This document shows, piece after piece, positions 37,212-45,606 of a stretch of DNA of 64,000 nt. The position numbers and the translations under genes are program-made. Every line of letters begins with the position of its first letter. Within the stretch, counting starts at the first letter, position 1. The stretch is from Cryobacterium inferilacus (GTDB lineage: Bacteria > Actinomycetota > Actinomycetes > Actinomycetales > Microbacteriaceae): assembly GCF_019599185.1 (NCBI RefSeq), contig NZ_JAIEUL010000014.1, positions 1 through 64,000 of the forward strand, read 5' to 3'. The notes below the pieces were generated by a model. That model saw only the letters and a list, made by a program, of their open reading frames with translations. It did no database searches and was not told the DNA's origin.

Positions 37212-38608
37212 CCCCGGACAGCATCTCTCTGGCGCTCTTCCAGCAGGCGCCGGCCGGACTGTTCGCGATGTCGACCGAGGGGGTCATCCGCTCCGCCAAC
37301 GACACCTTCTCCGATTGGACAGGCTACCCGCGGGAAGATCTCGTCGGTCGGTACTTCCTGTCGCTGCTCTCCCGGGGCAGCGCGCTGGTCTTCGAGACTC
37401 GGTTCATGCCGCTCCTGCAGACCCAGCACACCCTGAGCGAGATGATGCTCACCCTGGCCACCCGCACGGGCGGCACGCGGAATGTGCTGGTCAGCTCGGT
37501 TCTAGACGAGTCGGGTGCCGCACCTGTCGTCTACGCGGCGGTCTTCGACGCCGGCAACCGGCTCCGGTACGAGCGCGACCTCCTCGACGCCAGACGCACG
37601 GCCGAGACGGCGATGGCGCGTGTGCGCATCCTGCAGGAGGCCGCCGCCGGGCTCGCACCGGCCAGCACCCTGGCCGCGTTCGGCTCTGCGCTGCGGGTGG
37701 CCGCCGAGATGGCCACGGATGCCGCGTCGGTGTCGGTCATCGTCGCCGAGCCCGACGGCAGCCTGGAACTGGTCTCGGGCGACCGGCCGCTGAGCCCAAC
37801 GCACGAGCTGGCCGGCCTGCTCCCGGTGCTGGAGTGCCTGCGCACCGGCGAGCCCGTGCTGTGCTGCAACCCGGCCGAGATCGCGGCGCGGTATCCCGAC
37901 CTCGCGGCCGGGCTCGACGCCGAGGGGGTGGAAGCGCTGGTGGTCATCCCGGTGATCGAGGATGCCACCGTGGGCGGCGCCATCGCCTGCTGGTTCCAGC
38001 GCCCGCGTGAGCTCGACGAGGACCTGCTCGACCTGCTCGCCGCACTCGCCACGCAGGGGGCGCCCGTTCTGCAGCGCATCCATCTGCAGCGTCGCATCGA
38101 GCACCAGTCGCTGCACGACTCGCTCACCGGCCTGCCCAACCGGCGGTCGCTGCAACGCCGGCTGCGGCTGGTCCTGGGCGATGCCGAGCGGCTCGGTCAT
38201 GCTGTGGGGGTGCTGTTCCTCGACCTGGACGGCTTCAAGGCCATCAACGACGACTTCGGCCACGAGGCCGGCGACCAGGTGCTGCAACAGGTCGCCGGGC
38301 GGCTGCTGCGCACCCTGCGGGTCGGCGACCTGGCCAGCCGGTTCGGCGGCGACGAGTTTGTGATCGCCTGCGACGGTATCGACGAAGAGACCGTGCTCGA
38401 CGTGGCGCGGCGCATCCGTGCTGCGGTGAACGAACCGTTGGACGGCCTCGCGCGCGGCTCCACAGTGTCGGCCAGCATCGGCATCAGCCTCTTCACCCCC
38501 GGCGGGTCCACGCAGACCACACCGGATGCCCTCATCCATCTCGCCGACGAAGCCATGCTGGCCTCCAAGCGTGCGGGCAAGGGCCGCGACACCCTCGTCA
38601 CGGCCTGA
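37208..38608 (+). CDS. PAS-GAF-GGDEF diguanylate cyclase
   Basis: The 466-residue protein has an N-terminal PAS domain (about residues 10-115, GVIRSANDTFSDWTGYPRED), a short coiled link, a GAF-like region (about 140-290) and a C-terminal GGDEF domain (about 300-460). The active site FGGDEFVI is intact, and RVGD five residues before it matches the RxxD product-inhibition site. It makes c-di-GMP. The GTG start overlaps the RsbQ-like gene, implying that the hydrolase supplies the PAS ligand. No signal or membrane segment is seen. Confidence 0.9.
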   Translation: MTPDSISLALFQQAPAGLFAMSTEGVIRSANDTFSDWTGYPREDLVGRYFLSLLSRGSALVFETRFMPLLQTQHTLSEMMLTLATRTGGTRNVLVSSVLDESGAAPVVYAAVFDAGNRLRYERDLLDARRTAETAMARVRILQEAAAGLAPASTLAAFGSALRVAAEMATDAASVSVIVAEPDGSLELVSGDRPLSPTHELAGLLPVLECLRTGEPVLCCNPAEIAARYPDLAAGLDAEGVEALVVIPVIEDATVGGAIACWFQRPRELDEDLLDLLAALATQGAPVLQRIHLQRRIEHQSLHDSLTGLPNRRSLQRRLRLVLGDAERLGHAVGVLFLDLDGFKAINDDFGHEAGDQVLQQVAGRLLRTLRVGDLASRFGGDEFVIACDGIDEETVLDVARRIRAAVNEPLDGLARGSTVSASIGISLFTPGGSTQTTPDALIHLADEAMLASKRAGKGRDTLVTA

Positions 38609-38638
38609 CCCGGCGGGCCGGGGCCAGGCCGTGAGCGG

Positions 38639-39990
38639 TCAGCGGGCGGCGGCTGGCGTGCTCTGCTCGGCTGGCGCGTCGGTGCCGAGGTGGTGCAACT
38701 GCTCGGCATGACCGCGTGCTGCGTGTGCCTTGTCGTCCCCGTTCTCGTAGGCGTTCTCGGCATGCAGGCTGATGTCCAGGCCGCGCGCCTCGACGGGCCC
38801 GTCGACACGGATGCCCACGGTGAGGTCGAGCACCTTGGCGATCAGCCAGGTGATGGTGAAGGTGTAGCCGAAGACCGCCAGGATGGCCACGGCCTGGCGA
38901 CCGAGCAGCTCGAAACCCCCGCCGTAGAGCAGGCCGGTGGCACCGCTGGGCGCCTCGGGTGTGGCCAGGATGCCGATCAGCAGGCCTCCGACGACGCCCC
39001 CGACGAAGTGCAGGGCGGTGACGTCGAGGGCGTCATCGAAGCCGAGCTTGTACTTGATCGAGACGGCGAAGTAGCAGACCGCTCCGGCGGCCCCGCCGAT
39101 GGCGAGTGCGGCCAGCGGGGTGACGGCGCCGCAGGACGGGGTGATGGCCACGAGAGCGGCGATGGCACCGGAGGAGGCGCCGAGCGTGGTCGAGTGACCG
39201 TCCCTGAGCTTCTCCACGACCAGCCAGATGATGACGCCGGCACAGGTGGCGGCCACGGTGTTGAAGACGGCCACGGCCGCGTTGTTGTCTGCGGCACCGA
39301 GTCCGCTGCCGTCGAAGCCGATCCACCCCGTGAAGAGCAGCCCGACACCCAGCAGGGTCAGCGGCAGGCTGTGCGCCTTGGGCTGCACGGGCCAGCTGCG
39401 GCGCTTGCCCAGCACTAGGGCTAGAGCCAAGGCGGCCACTCCGGAGTTGACGTGGATGGCGGTGCTGCCGGCGTAGTCGATGGCGCCCAGGGTGTTGGCG
39501 ATCCAGCCGCCCGTGACGGAACCGTCGGCGGAGTCGAAGGCGAAGACCCAGTGCGCTACCGGGAAGTAGACCAGGGTCACCCAGATGCCCGCGAAGAGCA
39601 ACCAGGCACCGAACTTCATCCGGTCGGCGGCCGCGCCGGCCACGATGCCCGCCGTCAGACCCGCGAACATCAGGTGCAGGGCCGCCAGGGCGAGCGGCGG
39701 CAGGGCGGCACCCTCCGGAGCGGTCAGTAGCTGGCCGAGCCCGGCGTACTCGAGCGGGTTGCCGAGCAGGCCCAGGCGAGGGAATCACCGAACACCGCGG
39801 AGTAGCCGAAGGCCACCCAGAGCACACCGACGACGCAGAACGATCCGAAGACCATCAGCATCATGTTCATGGTGGTTTTGCGGCTGACCATGCCGCCGTA
39901 GAACAGGGCGAGGCCCGGGAGCATGAGGGCGACGGCGACGACGGCGGTGAGAACCCACGCCGTGTTGCCCGCGGTGGTGGCAGTGTCCAT
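38639..39990 (-). pseudogene. amt: ammonium transporter (Amt), apparent frameshift
   Basis: The gene encodes an Amt ammonium channel in two frames. The first, 39724-39990, gives the N-terminal helices (WVLTAVVAVALMLPGLALFYGG) through GYSAVFGDS, then runs off frame to a stop. The second frame resumes LLGNPLEYAGLGQLLTAPEG and continues to 38639 with LHFVGGVVGG and EARGLDISLHAE. Restoring one C near 39777 (plus strand) makes a single 450-residue Amt with about 11 helices. The tail after LDISLHAE is Ala/His rich. Either the gene is inactive or the base was missed in sequencing. It is the head of the nitrogen module, with an operator at 40045-40063 upstream. Confidence 0.88.
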
Positions 39991-40044
39991 TCGATTCTCC
40001 AGAGGCTAGATAACGCCGCACGCCGCCCAGTGCGGGCACCAGCG

Positions 40045-40063
40045 TTTCGATACGTTATCTATA
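40045..40063. promoter_or_regulatory. TetR operator before amt
   Basis: TTTCGATAC-G-TTATCTATA matches the perfect glnT palindrome TTTCGATAA-C-TTATCGAAA at 15 of 19 bases. It is 55 bases upstream of amt. A further degenerate copy (TTTCAATG...ATCGAA) lies at about 40078-40096. Confidence 0.6.
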
Positions 40064-40111
40064 TTTGTGGAGAGGACCTTTCAATGCTGTATCGAATTCG
40101 TTTCGAGTGCG

Positions 40112-40816
40112 TTAACTCTCGCCGGCCTCGGCGGCGCCCGCTGAAAGTTCAGTCGCGGCGGCCCGGATGGCGGCCAGGTCATCTCGGTGCGCGAGAAGGC
40201 GGGTGATGGTGGTGTCGGCGCTGAGCCGGCAGACCTCGTCGGCGGAGTACGAGAGCACGCCGGGCAGTGGTAGGCGATAGTGGCGCTGCAGGCCTTCGTT
40301 CAGGCCCAGCGCTGCTGTGGCCGCGTCGGCCGGGTCGACGGCATCGAATTCGCCGGCGTCGACGCCCTGCCGCACCAGAGACTCGATCATTCGGTGAAGC
40401 TGGGCATAGTCATCGAAGAAGGCGCCGAAATTCTGCGGCTGCAGGCGGGCCACTCGCTCAAACTCGTAGAAGTCCAGGGGTGCGCTGCACAGCTGCAGCA
40501 CGTCGGCGTGTAGCACCGCGTACAGTCGGGGGGCCACTGGCCCCGGCTGCGCCTCGAGCACCGTCGCGAGCGCCAGGGAGCTGCGGTTCTCCTCGAGCAG
40601 GGTCTGAAGGATCAACTCCTTGCGGGCGAACCAGTAGTAGAGCGACGACTGGCGCAGGCCCGCGCTGCGCGCGATCTCGGTCATGGTGGTTTCCGCGTAG
40701 CCCTTCGCCACGAACAGAGCGGTGGCCTCGCGGATGATGTCCAGCCTGGGTGACCCGGTCGCTTCGCCGCTCAGGCGCGGCCGCCCGACGGTGGGTGGTG
40801 CCGAATCGCTTGTCAT
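40112..40816 (-). CDS. TetR family regulator of the nitrogen genes
   Basis: The 234-residue protein has a TetR N-terminal helix-turn-helix: DIIREATALFVAKGYAETTMTEIARSAGLRQSSLYYWF (about residues 25-62). The C-terminal domain is unusual in length and ends Ala rich. It is divergent from glnT and precedes amt, and a palindrome occurs on each side of it. It may be related in role to AmtR, the TetR-family nitrogen regulator of corynebacteria, but it is not clearly AmtR by sequence. GlnK or PII, the AmtR partner, is not in the window. Confidence 0.88.
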   Translation of the reverse strand: MTSDSAPPTVGRPRLSGEATGSPRLDIIREATALFVAKGYAETTMTEIARSAGLRQSSLYYWFARKELILQTLLEENRSSLALATVLEAQPGPVAPRLYAVLHADVLQLCSAPLDFYEFERVARLQPQNFGAFFDDYAQLHRMIESLVRQGVDAGEFDAVDPADAATAALGLNEGLQRHYRLPLPGVLSYSADEVCRLSADTTITRLLAHRDDLAAIRAAATELSAGAAEAGES

Positions 40817-40923
40817 AACCAGCCTCTGTGCTCATGTCGTCGTGCTCTGGCACAAGCCTATCCAGAAGGATTAACCCGGCCGAAACAATATCGAAACTGT
40901 ATTGAAATTGCGTGGCCGCAGGC

Positions 40924-40942
40924 TTTCGATAACTTATCGAAA
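40924..40942. promoter_or_regulatory. perfect TetR operator before glnT
   Basis: TTTCGATAA-C-TTATCGAAA is a perfect 19-bp palindrome, 44 bases before glnT and 108 bases before the TetR start, so it can serve both. Partial repeats TATCGAAAC and TATTGAAAT lie just upstream (40889-40908). Confidence 0.75.
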
Positions 40943-40985
40943 AGGCATTCACCGGATGCCGTAGCGCACTGGACTCGGAGACACC

Positions 40986-42347
40986 ATGAAGACAGAAACC
41001 GCACAGACCGCCGTCGACACCGTGCAGCAGAAGCTCAGCGAAGCCGGGGTGAAGTACGCGATGTCGAGCTTCGTCGACCTGCACGGCAACATCAAGACGA
41101 AGTTCGTTCCGCTGGCGCACCTGCCGCAGATGGCCGCCGGCTCCGAGTTGTTCACCGGTGCGGCCCTGGACGGACTGCCGCAGGACATCAGCGACGACGA
41201 GCTCGCCGCGATCCCCGACCTGGACAGCGCCGTGCAACTGCCCTGGCGCAAGGAGGTCGCCTTCTTCGCCAGCGACCTGCACACCGGCGGCAAGCCATTC
41301 GAAGCGGCGTCCCGCAACATCCTCAAGCGCCAGCTCGTCGCGGCTAAGGAGATGGGCTTCACCTTCAACCTCGGCATCGAGACCGAGTTCTTCGTACTCA
41401 AGGACACCCCGGACGGCCCGGTCGAGGTCAGTGACCGCGACAACCTCAGCAAGCCCTGTTACACCGCGCCGGCCGCGCTGGACAACTTCGACTGGCTCAC
41501 CGAGATGGTTGAGGCCATGAATGACATGGGCTGGGGGGTCTACTCCTTCGACCACGAGGATGCCCAGGGCCAGTTTGAAATCGACTTCAAGTACTCCGAC
41601 GCACTCACCATGGCCGACCGCGCCGTGTTCTTCAGGCTCATGGCCAACGAAATGGTGCGCAAGCACGGTTACTTCGCCACGTTCATGCCCAAGCCTTTCG
41701 CTGACCGCAGCGGATCCGGTGCGCACTTCAATATGTCTCTCGCCGACGCCGTCACCGGCGTCAACCTCTTCGAAACCGATGACGACCCACGCGGGTGCGG
41801 CGTCTCCGAACTGGCCTACCAGTTCATCGCCGGTGTCCTCAAGCACGCCCCCGCCATCTGCGCCGTTATCGCCCCCACGGTGAACAGCTACAAGCGCCTG
41901 GTGCGCAAGGGCAGCATGTCCGGTTCCACCTGGGCGCCGGTGTTCGTCAGCTATGGCAACAACAACCGCACCAACATGATCCGGATCCCGAAGGTCGGTG
42001 GCCGGGTGGAGTGCCGGGCCGCCGATATCAGCTGCAACCCCTACCTCGGCGCCGCGATCATCCTGGCCGCGGGCCTCGAGGGTATCCGTGAGAACCTCGA
42101 CCCCGGCGCGCCGCACACCGAGAACATGTACAACTACACCGAGGCCGAGATCCTGAAGAACGGCCTGGGCCTGCTTCCGCGAAGCCTGGGCGAGGCCGTG
42201 GAGGAGTTCGCCGCCGACAGCCTCTCCCGCGACGTCTTCGGCGACATCATGTACAACGCCTACATCGACTACAAGGGCCAGGAATGGAACGAATACCAGG
42301 CCCACGTGTCCGAGTGGGAGACCAAGCGCTACCTGAAGTTCTTCTAG
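40986..42347 (+). CDS. glnT: GlnT-type glutamine synthetase
   Basis: The 453-residue protein is a GS-catalytic-fold enzyme of the GlnT (GSIII-type) class. The glutamate/ammonia pocket and ATP motifs are visible: FNLGIETEFFVL, DHEDAQGQFEIDF, FADRSGSGAHFNMSL and SGSTWAPVFVSYGNNNRT, with the Arg-rich RVECRAADISCNPYLGAAI. It joins ammonia to glutamate or a related amine acceptor; members of this class include gamma-glutamylmethylamide synthetase-like proteins, so the amine is uncertain. A perfect TetR operator lies 44 bases upstream. The next gene starts 11 bases downstream, so an operon is likely. Confidence 0.9.
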   Translation: MKTETAQTAVDTVQQKLSEAGVKYAMSSFVDLHGNIKTKFVPLAHLPQMAAGSELFTGAALDGLPQDISDDELAAIPDLDSAVQLPWRKEVAFFASDLHTGGKPFEAASRNILKRQLVAAKEMGFTFNLGIETEFFVLKDTPDGPVEVSDRDNLSKPCYTAPAALDNFDWLTEMVEAMNDMGWGVYSFDHEDAQGQFEIDFKYSDALTMADRAVFFRLMANEMVRKHGYFATFMPKPFADRSGSGAHFNMSLADAVTGVNLFETDDDPRGCGVSELAYQFIAGVLKHAPAICAVIAPTVNSYKRLVRKGSMSGSTWAPVFVSYGNNNRTNMIRIPKVGGRVECRAADISCNPYLGAAIILAAGLEGIRENLDPGAPHTENMYNYTEAEILKNGLGLLPRSLGEAVEEFAADSLSRDVFGDIMYNAYIDYKGQEWNEYQAHVSEWETKRYLKFF

Positions 42348-42358
42348 GCGGTCGCCAG

Positions 42359-43348
42359 GTGCACAGGGAATTCGCCCTCGGCAGGTTCGAGCTGGTCTCC
42401 GGCTCGAACCTGCCCGATGCCACGCTGGCGTATCAGACCCACGGTGTGCTCAACGAGGCCGGGGACAACTGCATTCTGCTGCCCTCGTACTACACCGGCA
42501 CGCACGCGAGCTATCAGCCCTGGATCGGGCCCGGCCTGCTGGATCCAGAGCGCTGGTTCATTGTCGCGGTGAACATGTTCGGCAACGGACTGTCCACCTC
42601 GCCGTCGGCTGCCGCGCCCCTGATTCGCGGAGCGGCGTTCCCGTCGGTCAGCATCGCCGACAACGTGATCGCCCAACATCGCCTGCTGGCCGGCCTCGGT
42701 GTCCGACGCATCCGGCTCGTGGCCGGCTGGTCGATGGGAGCCCTGCAGGCCTACGAATGGGGCCTTCGGTACCCGGAGATGGTCTCGAGCCTGCTCCCCA
42801 TCGCGGGTGCTGCCCGCTGCTCGCCGCACAACTTCGTCTTCCTCGAGGGGGTCAAAGCGGCGCTCACGGCCGACCCCTCATTCGACGAGGGCCGCTACTC
42901 GACGGCTCCGACGAGAGGGCTGCGGGCCTTCGGAACCGTGTACGCCGGCTGGGCCTACTCGCAGGAGTTCTTCCGAAACGAGGTCTACCGTCAGGTGGGT
43001 TACGACAGCATCGAACACCTGCTCTCGGCCTGGGCGGCAGACCACGAGCAGATGGACGCGAACAACCTGCTGGCCATGCTCGATACCTGGCAGCGAGCGG
43101 ATGTGGGCGACGGACGCAGCGGGTTCGAGGCCGCCCTGGGCCGGGTGCAGGCACGCACCATCGTGATGCCGAGCAGCACCGACCTTTACTTTCCCGTTGC
43201 CGACAGTCGAATCGAAGCGGAGCTCATGCCCCACGCGGAAATGCGCCCGCTCGACTCCGACCTGGGGCACATTGCCGGTCGTCCGGGCATCCGTGCGGCC
43301 GAGACGACGCAGATCGGCGCGGCCATGCGCGAGCTGCTGGCCGGGTGA
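42359..43348 (+). CDS. alpha/beta-fold hydrolase, MetX/homoserine acyltransferase-like
   Basis: The 329-residue protein has the MetX-like alpha/beta fold: LPDATLAYQTHGVLN, LPSYYTGTHASYQPW, the nucleophile Ser in VAGWSMGALQAYEWG and a His in DLGHIAGRP near the C-terminus. MetX enzymes transfer acyl groups to homoserine, but the active-site surroundings here differ, and members next to GlnT are often annotated simply as hydrolases. Start is the GTG 11 bases after glnT; an earlier in-frame reading overlaps glnT and is not coding. Likely cotranscribed with glnT. Confidence 0.85.
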   Translation: MHREFALGRFELVSGSNLPDATLAYQTHGVLNEAGDNCILLPSYYTGTHASYQPWIGPGLLDPERWFIVAVNMFGNGLSTSPSAAAPLIRGAAFPSVSIADNVIAQHRLLAGLGVRRIRLVAGWSMGALQAYEWGLRYPEMVSSLLPIAGAARCSPHNFVFLEGVKAALTADPSFDEGRYSTAPTRGLRAFGTVYAGWAYSQEFFRNEVYRQVGYDSIEHLLSAWAADHEQMDANNLLAMLDTWQRADVGDGRSGFEAALGRVQARTIVMPSSTDLYFPVADSRIEAELMPHAEMRPLDSDLGHIAGRPGIRAAETTQIGAAMRELLAG

Positions 43349-43406
43349 GCTCGACTGGGTGGTAGCGGGTTCTCGGCGGGCAGGGCGAACGATCTAACAT
43401 GGGCTG

Positions 43407-44177
43407 ATGGACCCGTCCCGCCCGCCCGAGTATGAGCCCACCGCAGCCGAGACCCAGGCGCCGACCGCCGCGACACCCGAGAAGGCCGCGGATGCGCCCT
43501 CCCGCCGCATCGCCAGACGCTGGCCGCTGATCAGCGGTGCGGTCGCCGTGGTGCTCGCGTTCATCCTCGGCGCCCTCATCCTGCTCCGCGGCAACGGCAG
43601 GCCCATCGAGGCGGATGCGGAGTGGATGGAGGAGATCCTCGAGCACCGCTCCCCGATCTGGGAGGTCCCCGCGCTGGTGATGAACTTCCTCGGCGCCGGC
43701 ATCGCCGGGGTGTTCGTCATCCCGATCGCGATCGTCGTGCTCCTGCTCGTGCTGCGGCGCCCGTGGGCCGCGCTGTACTTCGTGATCGCCACCGTCGTCA
43801 GCGCCGGCCTGGTGCAACTGCTCAAGACCCTGTTCGGCCGGGCCCGCCCAGAAGACATGCTGATCACCTCTGACTTCGGTTCGTTCCCGTCCGGGCACGT
43901 CGCCAACGCGGCGACCATGGCGGTGGCGCTCGGCATCATCTTTCCCTGGCTCTGGGTGTGGATCGCCGGGGCCGTGTACACGGTGGCGATGATGGTGAGC
44001 CGCACCTACCTCGGCGCGCACTGGCTCACCGACACCATCGGCGGCCTGCTGCTCGGCGCCGGCGTGGTCATCGTGCTCTGGGCGCCGCTGGCGGCCAAGC
44101 TCGACGGCGAGAACACCAAGGCCAGACGACGGGCCAGCCCTCCGACGCCCCCGTCCTCCGCCCGCTCCGGTCGCTGA
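43407..44177 (+). CDS. PAP2 family membrane phosphatase
   Basis: The 256-residue protein has about five membrane helices and the three PAP2 motifs: KTLFGRARP, FPSGHVANAAT and SRTYLGAHWLTD (catalytic His residues in the last two). It removes phosphate from lipid phosphates or related substrates such as undecaprenyl diphosphate. The N-terminal 35 residues are Pro/Ala rich and the C-terminus is basic and Pro rich. A TAACAT box lies 11 bases before the start, in a likely -10 position. Substrate is not known. Confidence 0.9.
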   Translation: MDPSRPPEYEPTAAETQAPTAATPEKAADAPSRRIARRWPLISGAVAVVLAFILGALILLRGNGRPIEADAEWMEEILEHRSPIWEVPALVMNFLGAGIAGVFVIPIAIVVLLLVLRRPWAALYFVIATVVSAGLVQLLKTLFGRARPEDMLITSDFGSFPSGHVANAATMAVALGIIFPWLWVWIAGAVYTVAMMVSRTYLGAHWLTDTIGGLLLGAGVVIVLWAPLAAKLDGENTKARRRASPPTPPSSARSGR

Positions 44178-44267
44178 CCGCGGTTTCCCGTGCCCGCTCT
44201 CGTGCCCGCTCTCGCGAGATGGGGCTCGGGGCTGACATTCGCGGTCGCAGCGCGCTAGCTTCGGGGC

Positions 44268-45560
44268 ATGAAGATCCTTCTCGTTGGGGCGGGTGGCGTC
44301 GGTGACGCCTTCGCGAAGATCATTGCCCGCCGGTCCTTCTACGAGGGAGTCGTGGTGAGCGACTACGACCTGGCCAGGGCGGAGCGCACGATCGCTTCGA
44401 TCGAGGCCAGGCACGGCGCCGAGACCGCGGCCCGGTTCACCCCGGCGCAGATCGACGCCTCCGACCCGGATGTTGTCGCTCGCGTGGCCCGCGAGCACGG
44501 CGCCACCCACGTGATGAACGCCGTGGAGCCCAAGTTCGTGCAGAGCATCTTCGCCGGCGCCCTCGCCGCGGGAGCCGACTACCTGGACATGGCAATGAGC
44601 CTGTCAGAGCCGCATCCGACCGACCCGCACACCGAGACCGGCATCAAGCTCGGTGACGACCAGTTCGATCAGGCCGCCGACTGGGAGACCAACGGACGGC
44701 TGGCGCTGGTGGGCATGGGCGTGGAGCCCGGGCTCTCCGATGTCTTCGCCCGGTACGCCTCCGATCACCTATTCAGCGAGATTGACGAACTCGGCACCAG
44801 GGATGGCGCCAACCTGGTGGTGCGCGACGAGGCCGGCACCGAGATCTTCGCTCCCTCGTTCAGCATCTGGACCACCATCGAGGAGTGTCTGAACCCGCCG
44901 GTGATCTACGAGAAGGACCGCGGGTGGTTCACCACACCGCCGTTCAGCGAACCGGAGGTCTTCGACTTCCCCGAGGGCATCGGTCCGGTGGAGTGCGTGA
45001 ACGTGGAGCACGAGGAGGTGCTGCTGATGCCGCGCTGGCTGGACGCCAAGCGGGTCACCTTCAAGTACGGCCTCGGCGAGGAGTTCATCGGGGTGCTCAA
45101 GACCCTGCACCTACTCGGTCTCGACAGTGTCGTGCCCGTGAAGGTGCGCACCGCTGACGGCCCCGCGATGGTCGCACCGCGCGACCTGGTGGCCGCGAGC
45201 CTGCCGGACCCGGCCACGATCGGCCCCCGCATGACCGGCAAGACCTGCGCCGGCGTGTGGGTGACCGGCACCGGCACGGATGGAGCGCCGCGCGAGGTCT
45301 ACCTCTATCACGTGAGTGACAACGAGTGGACGATGACCGAGTATGACGCCCAGTGCGTGGTCTGGCAGACCGCCCTCAACCCCGCGATCGCGCTCGAACT
45401 GCTCGCGACGGGCGTCTGGGCCGGCACCGGCGTGCTCGGCCCGGAGGCCTTCGACGCCCAGCCCTACCTCGACCTCATGAGCGCTCCGGAGCCCGCCGGA
45501 TACGGCCAGCCCTGGGGCCTCCAGGAGCGCACCCCCGCCTCTGACACCCCCGCGGTCTGA
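44268..45560 (+). CDS. saccharopine dehydrogenase family oxidoreductase
   Basis: The 430-residue protein begins with KILLVGAGGVGDAFAKI, an NAD(P)-binding Rossmann loop, and follows the saccharopine dehydrogenase fold with the long middle domain (NAVEPKFVQSIFAGALAAG, MGVEPGLSDVFARYAS) and C-terminal Rossmann-type end. Substrates in the family include saccharopine and carboxynorspermidine; lysine degradation or polyamine synthesis cannot be told apart here. It is alone, with its own start (ATG), 90 bases after the PAP2 gene. Confidence 0.82.
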   Translation: MKILLVGAGGVGDAFAKIIARRSFYEGVVVSDYDLARAERTIASIEARHGAETAARFTPAQIDASDPDVVARVAREHGATHVMNAVEPKFVQSIFAGALAAGADYLDMAMSLSEPHPTDPHTETGIKLGDDQFDQAADWETNGRLALVGMGVEPGLSDVFARYASDHLFSEIDELGTRDGANLVVRDEAGTEIFAPSFSIWTTIEECLNPPVIYEKDRGWFTTPPFSEPEVFDFPEGIGPVECVNVEHEEVLLMPRWLDAKRVTFKYGLGEEFIGVLKTLHLLGLDSVVPVKVRTADGPAMVAPRDLVAASLPDPATIGPRMTGKTCAGVWVTGTGTDGAPREVYLYHVSDNEWTMTEYDAQCVVWQTALNPAIALELLATGVWAGTGVLGPEAFDAQPYLDLMSAPEPAGYGQPWGLQERTPASDTPAV

Positions 45561-45606
45561 CACCAGCGGTCGGACACCAGCGGTCTGACCTGGCACCACG
45601 AACGGG

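Noticed and set aside
36372-38608. A complete RsbQ-RsbP stress module.
   Set aside because: The partner has GAF and GGDEF domains and no PP2C phosphatase domain.
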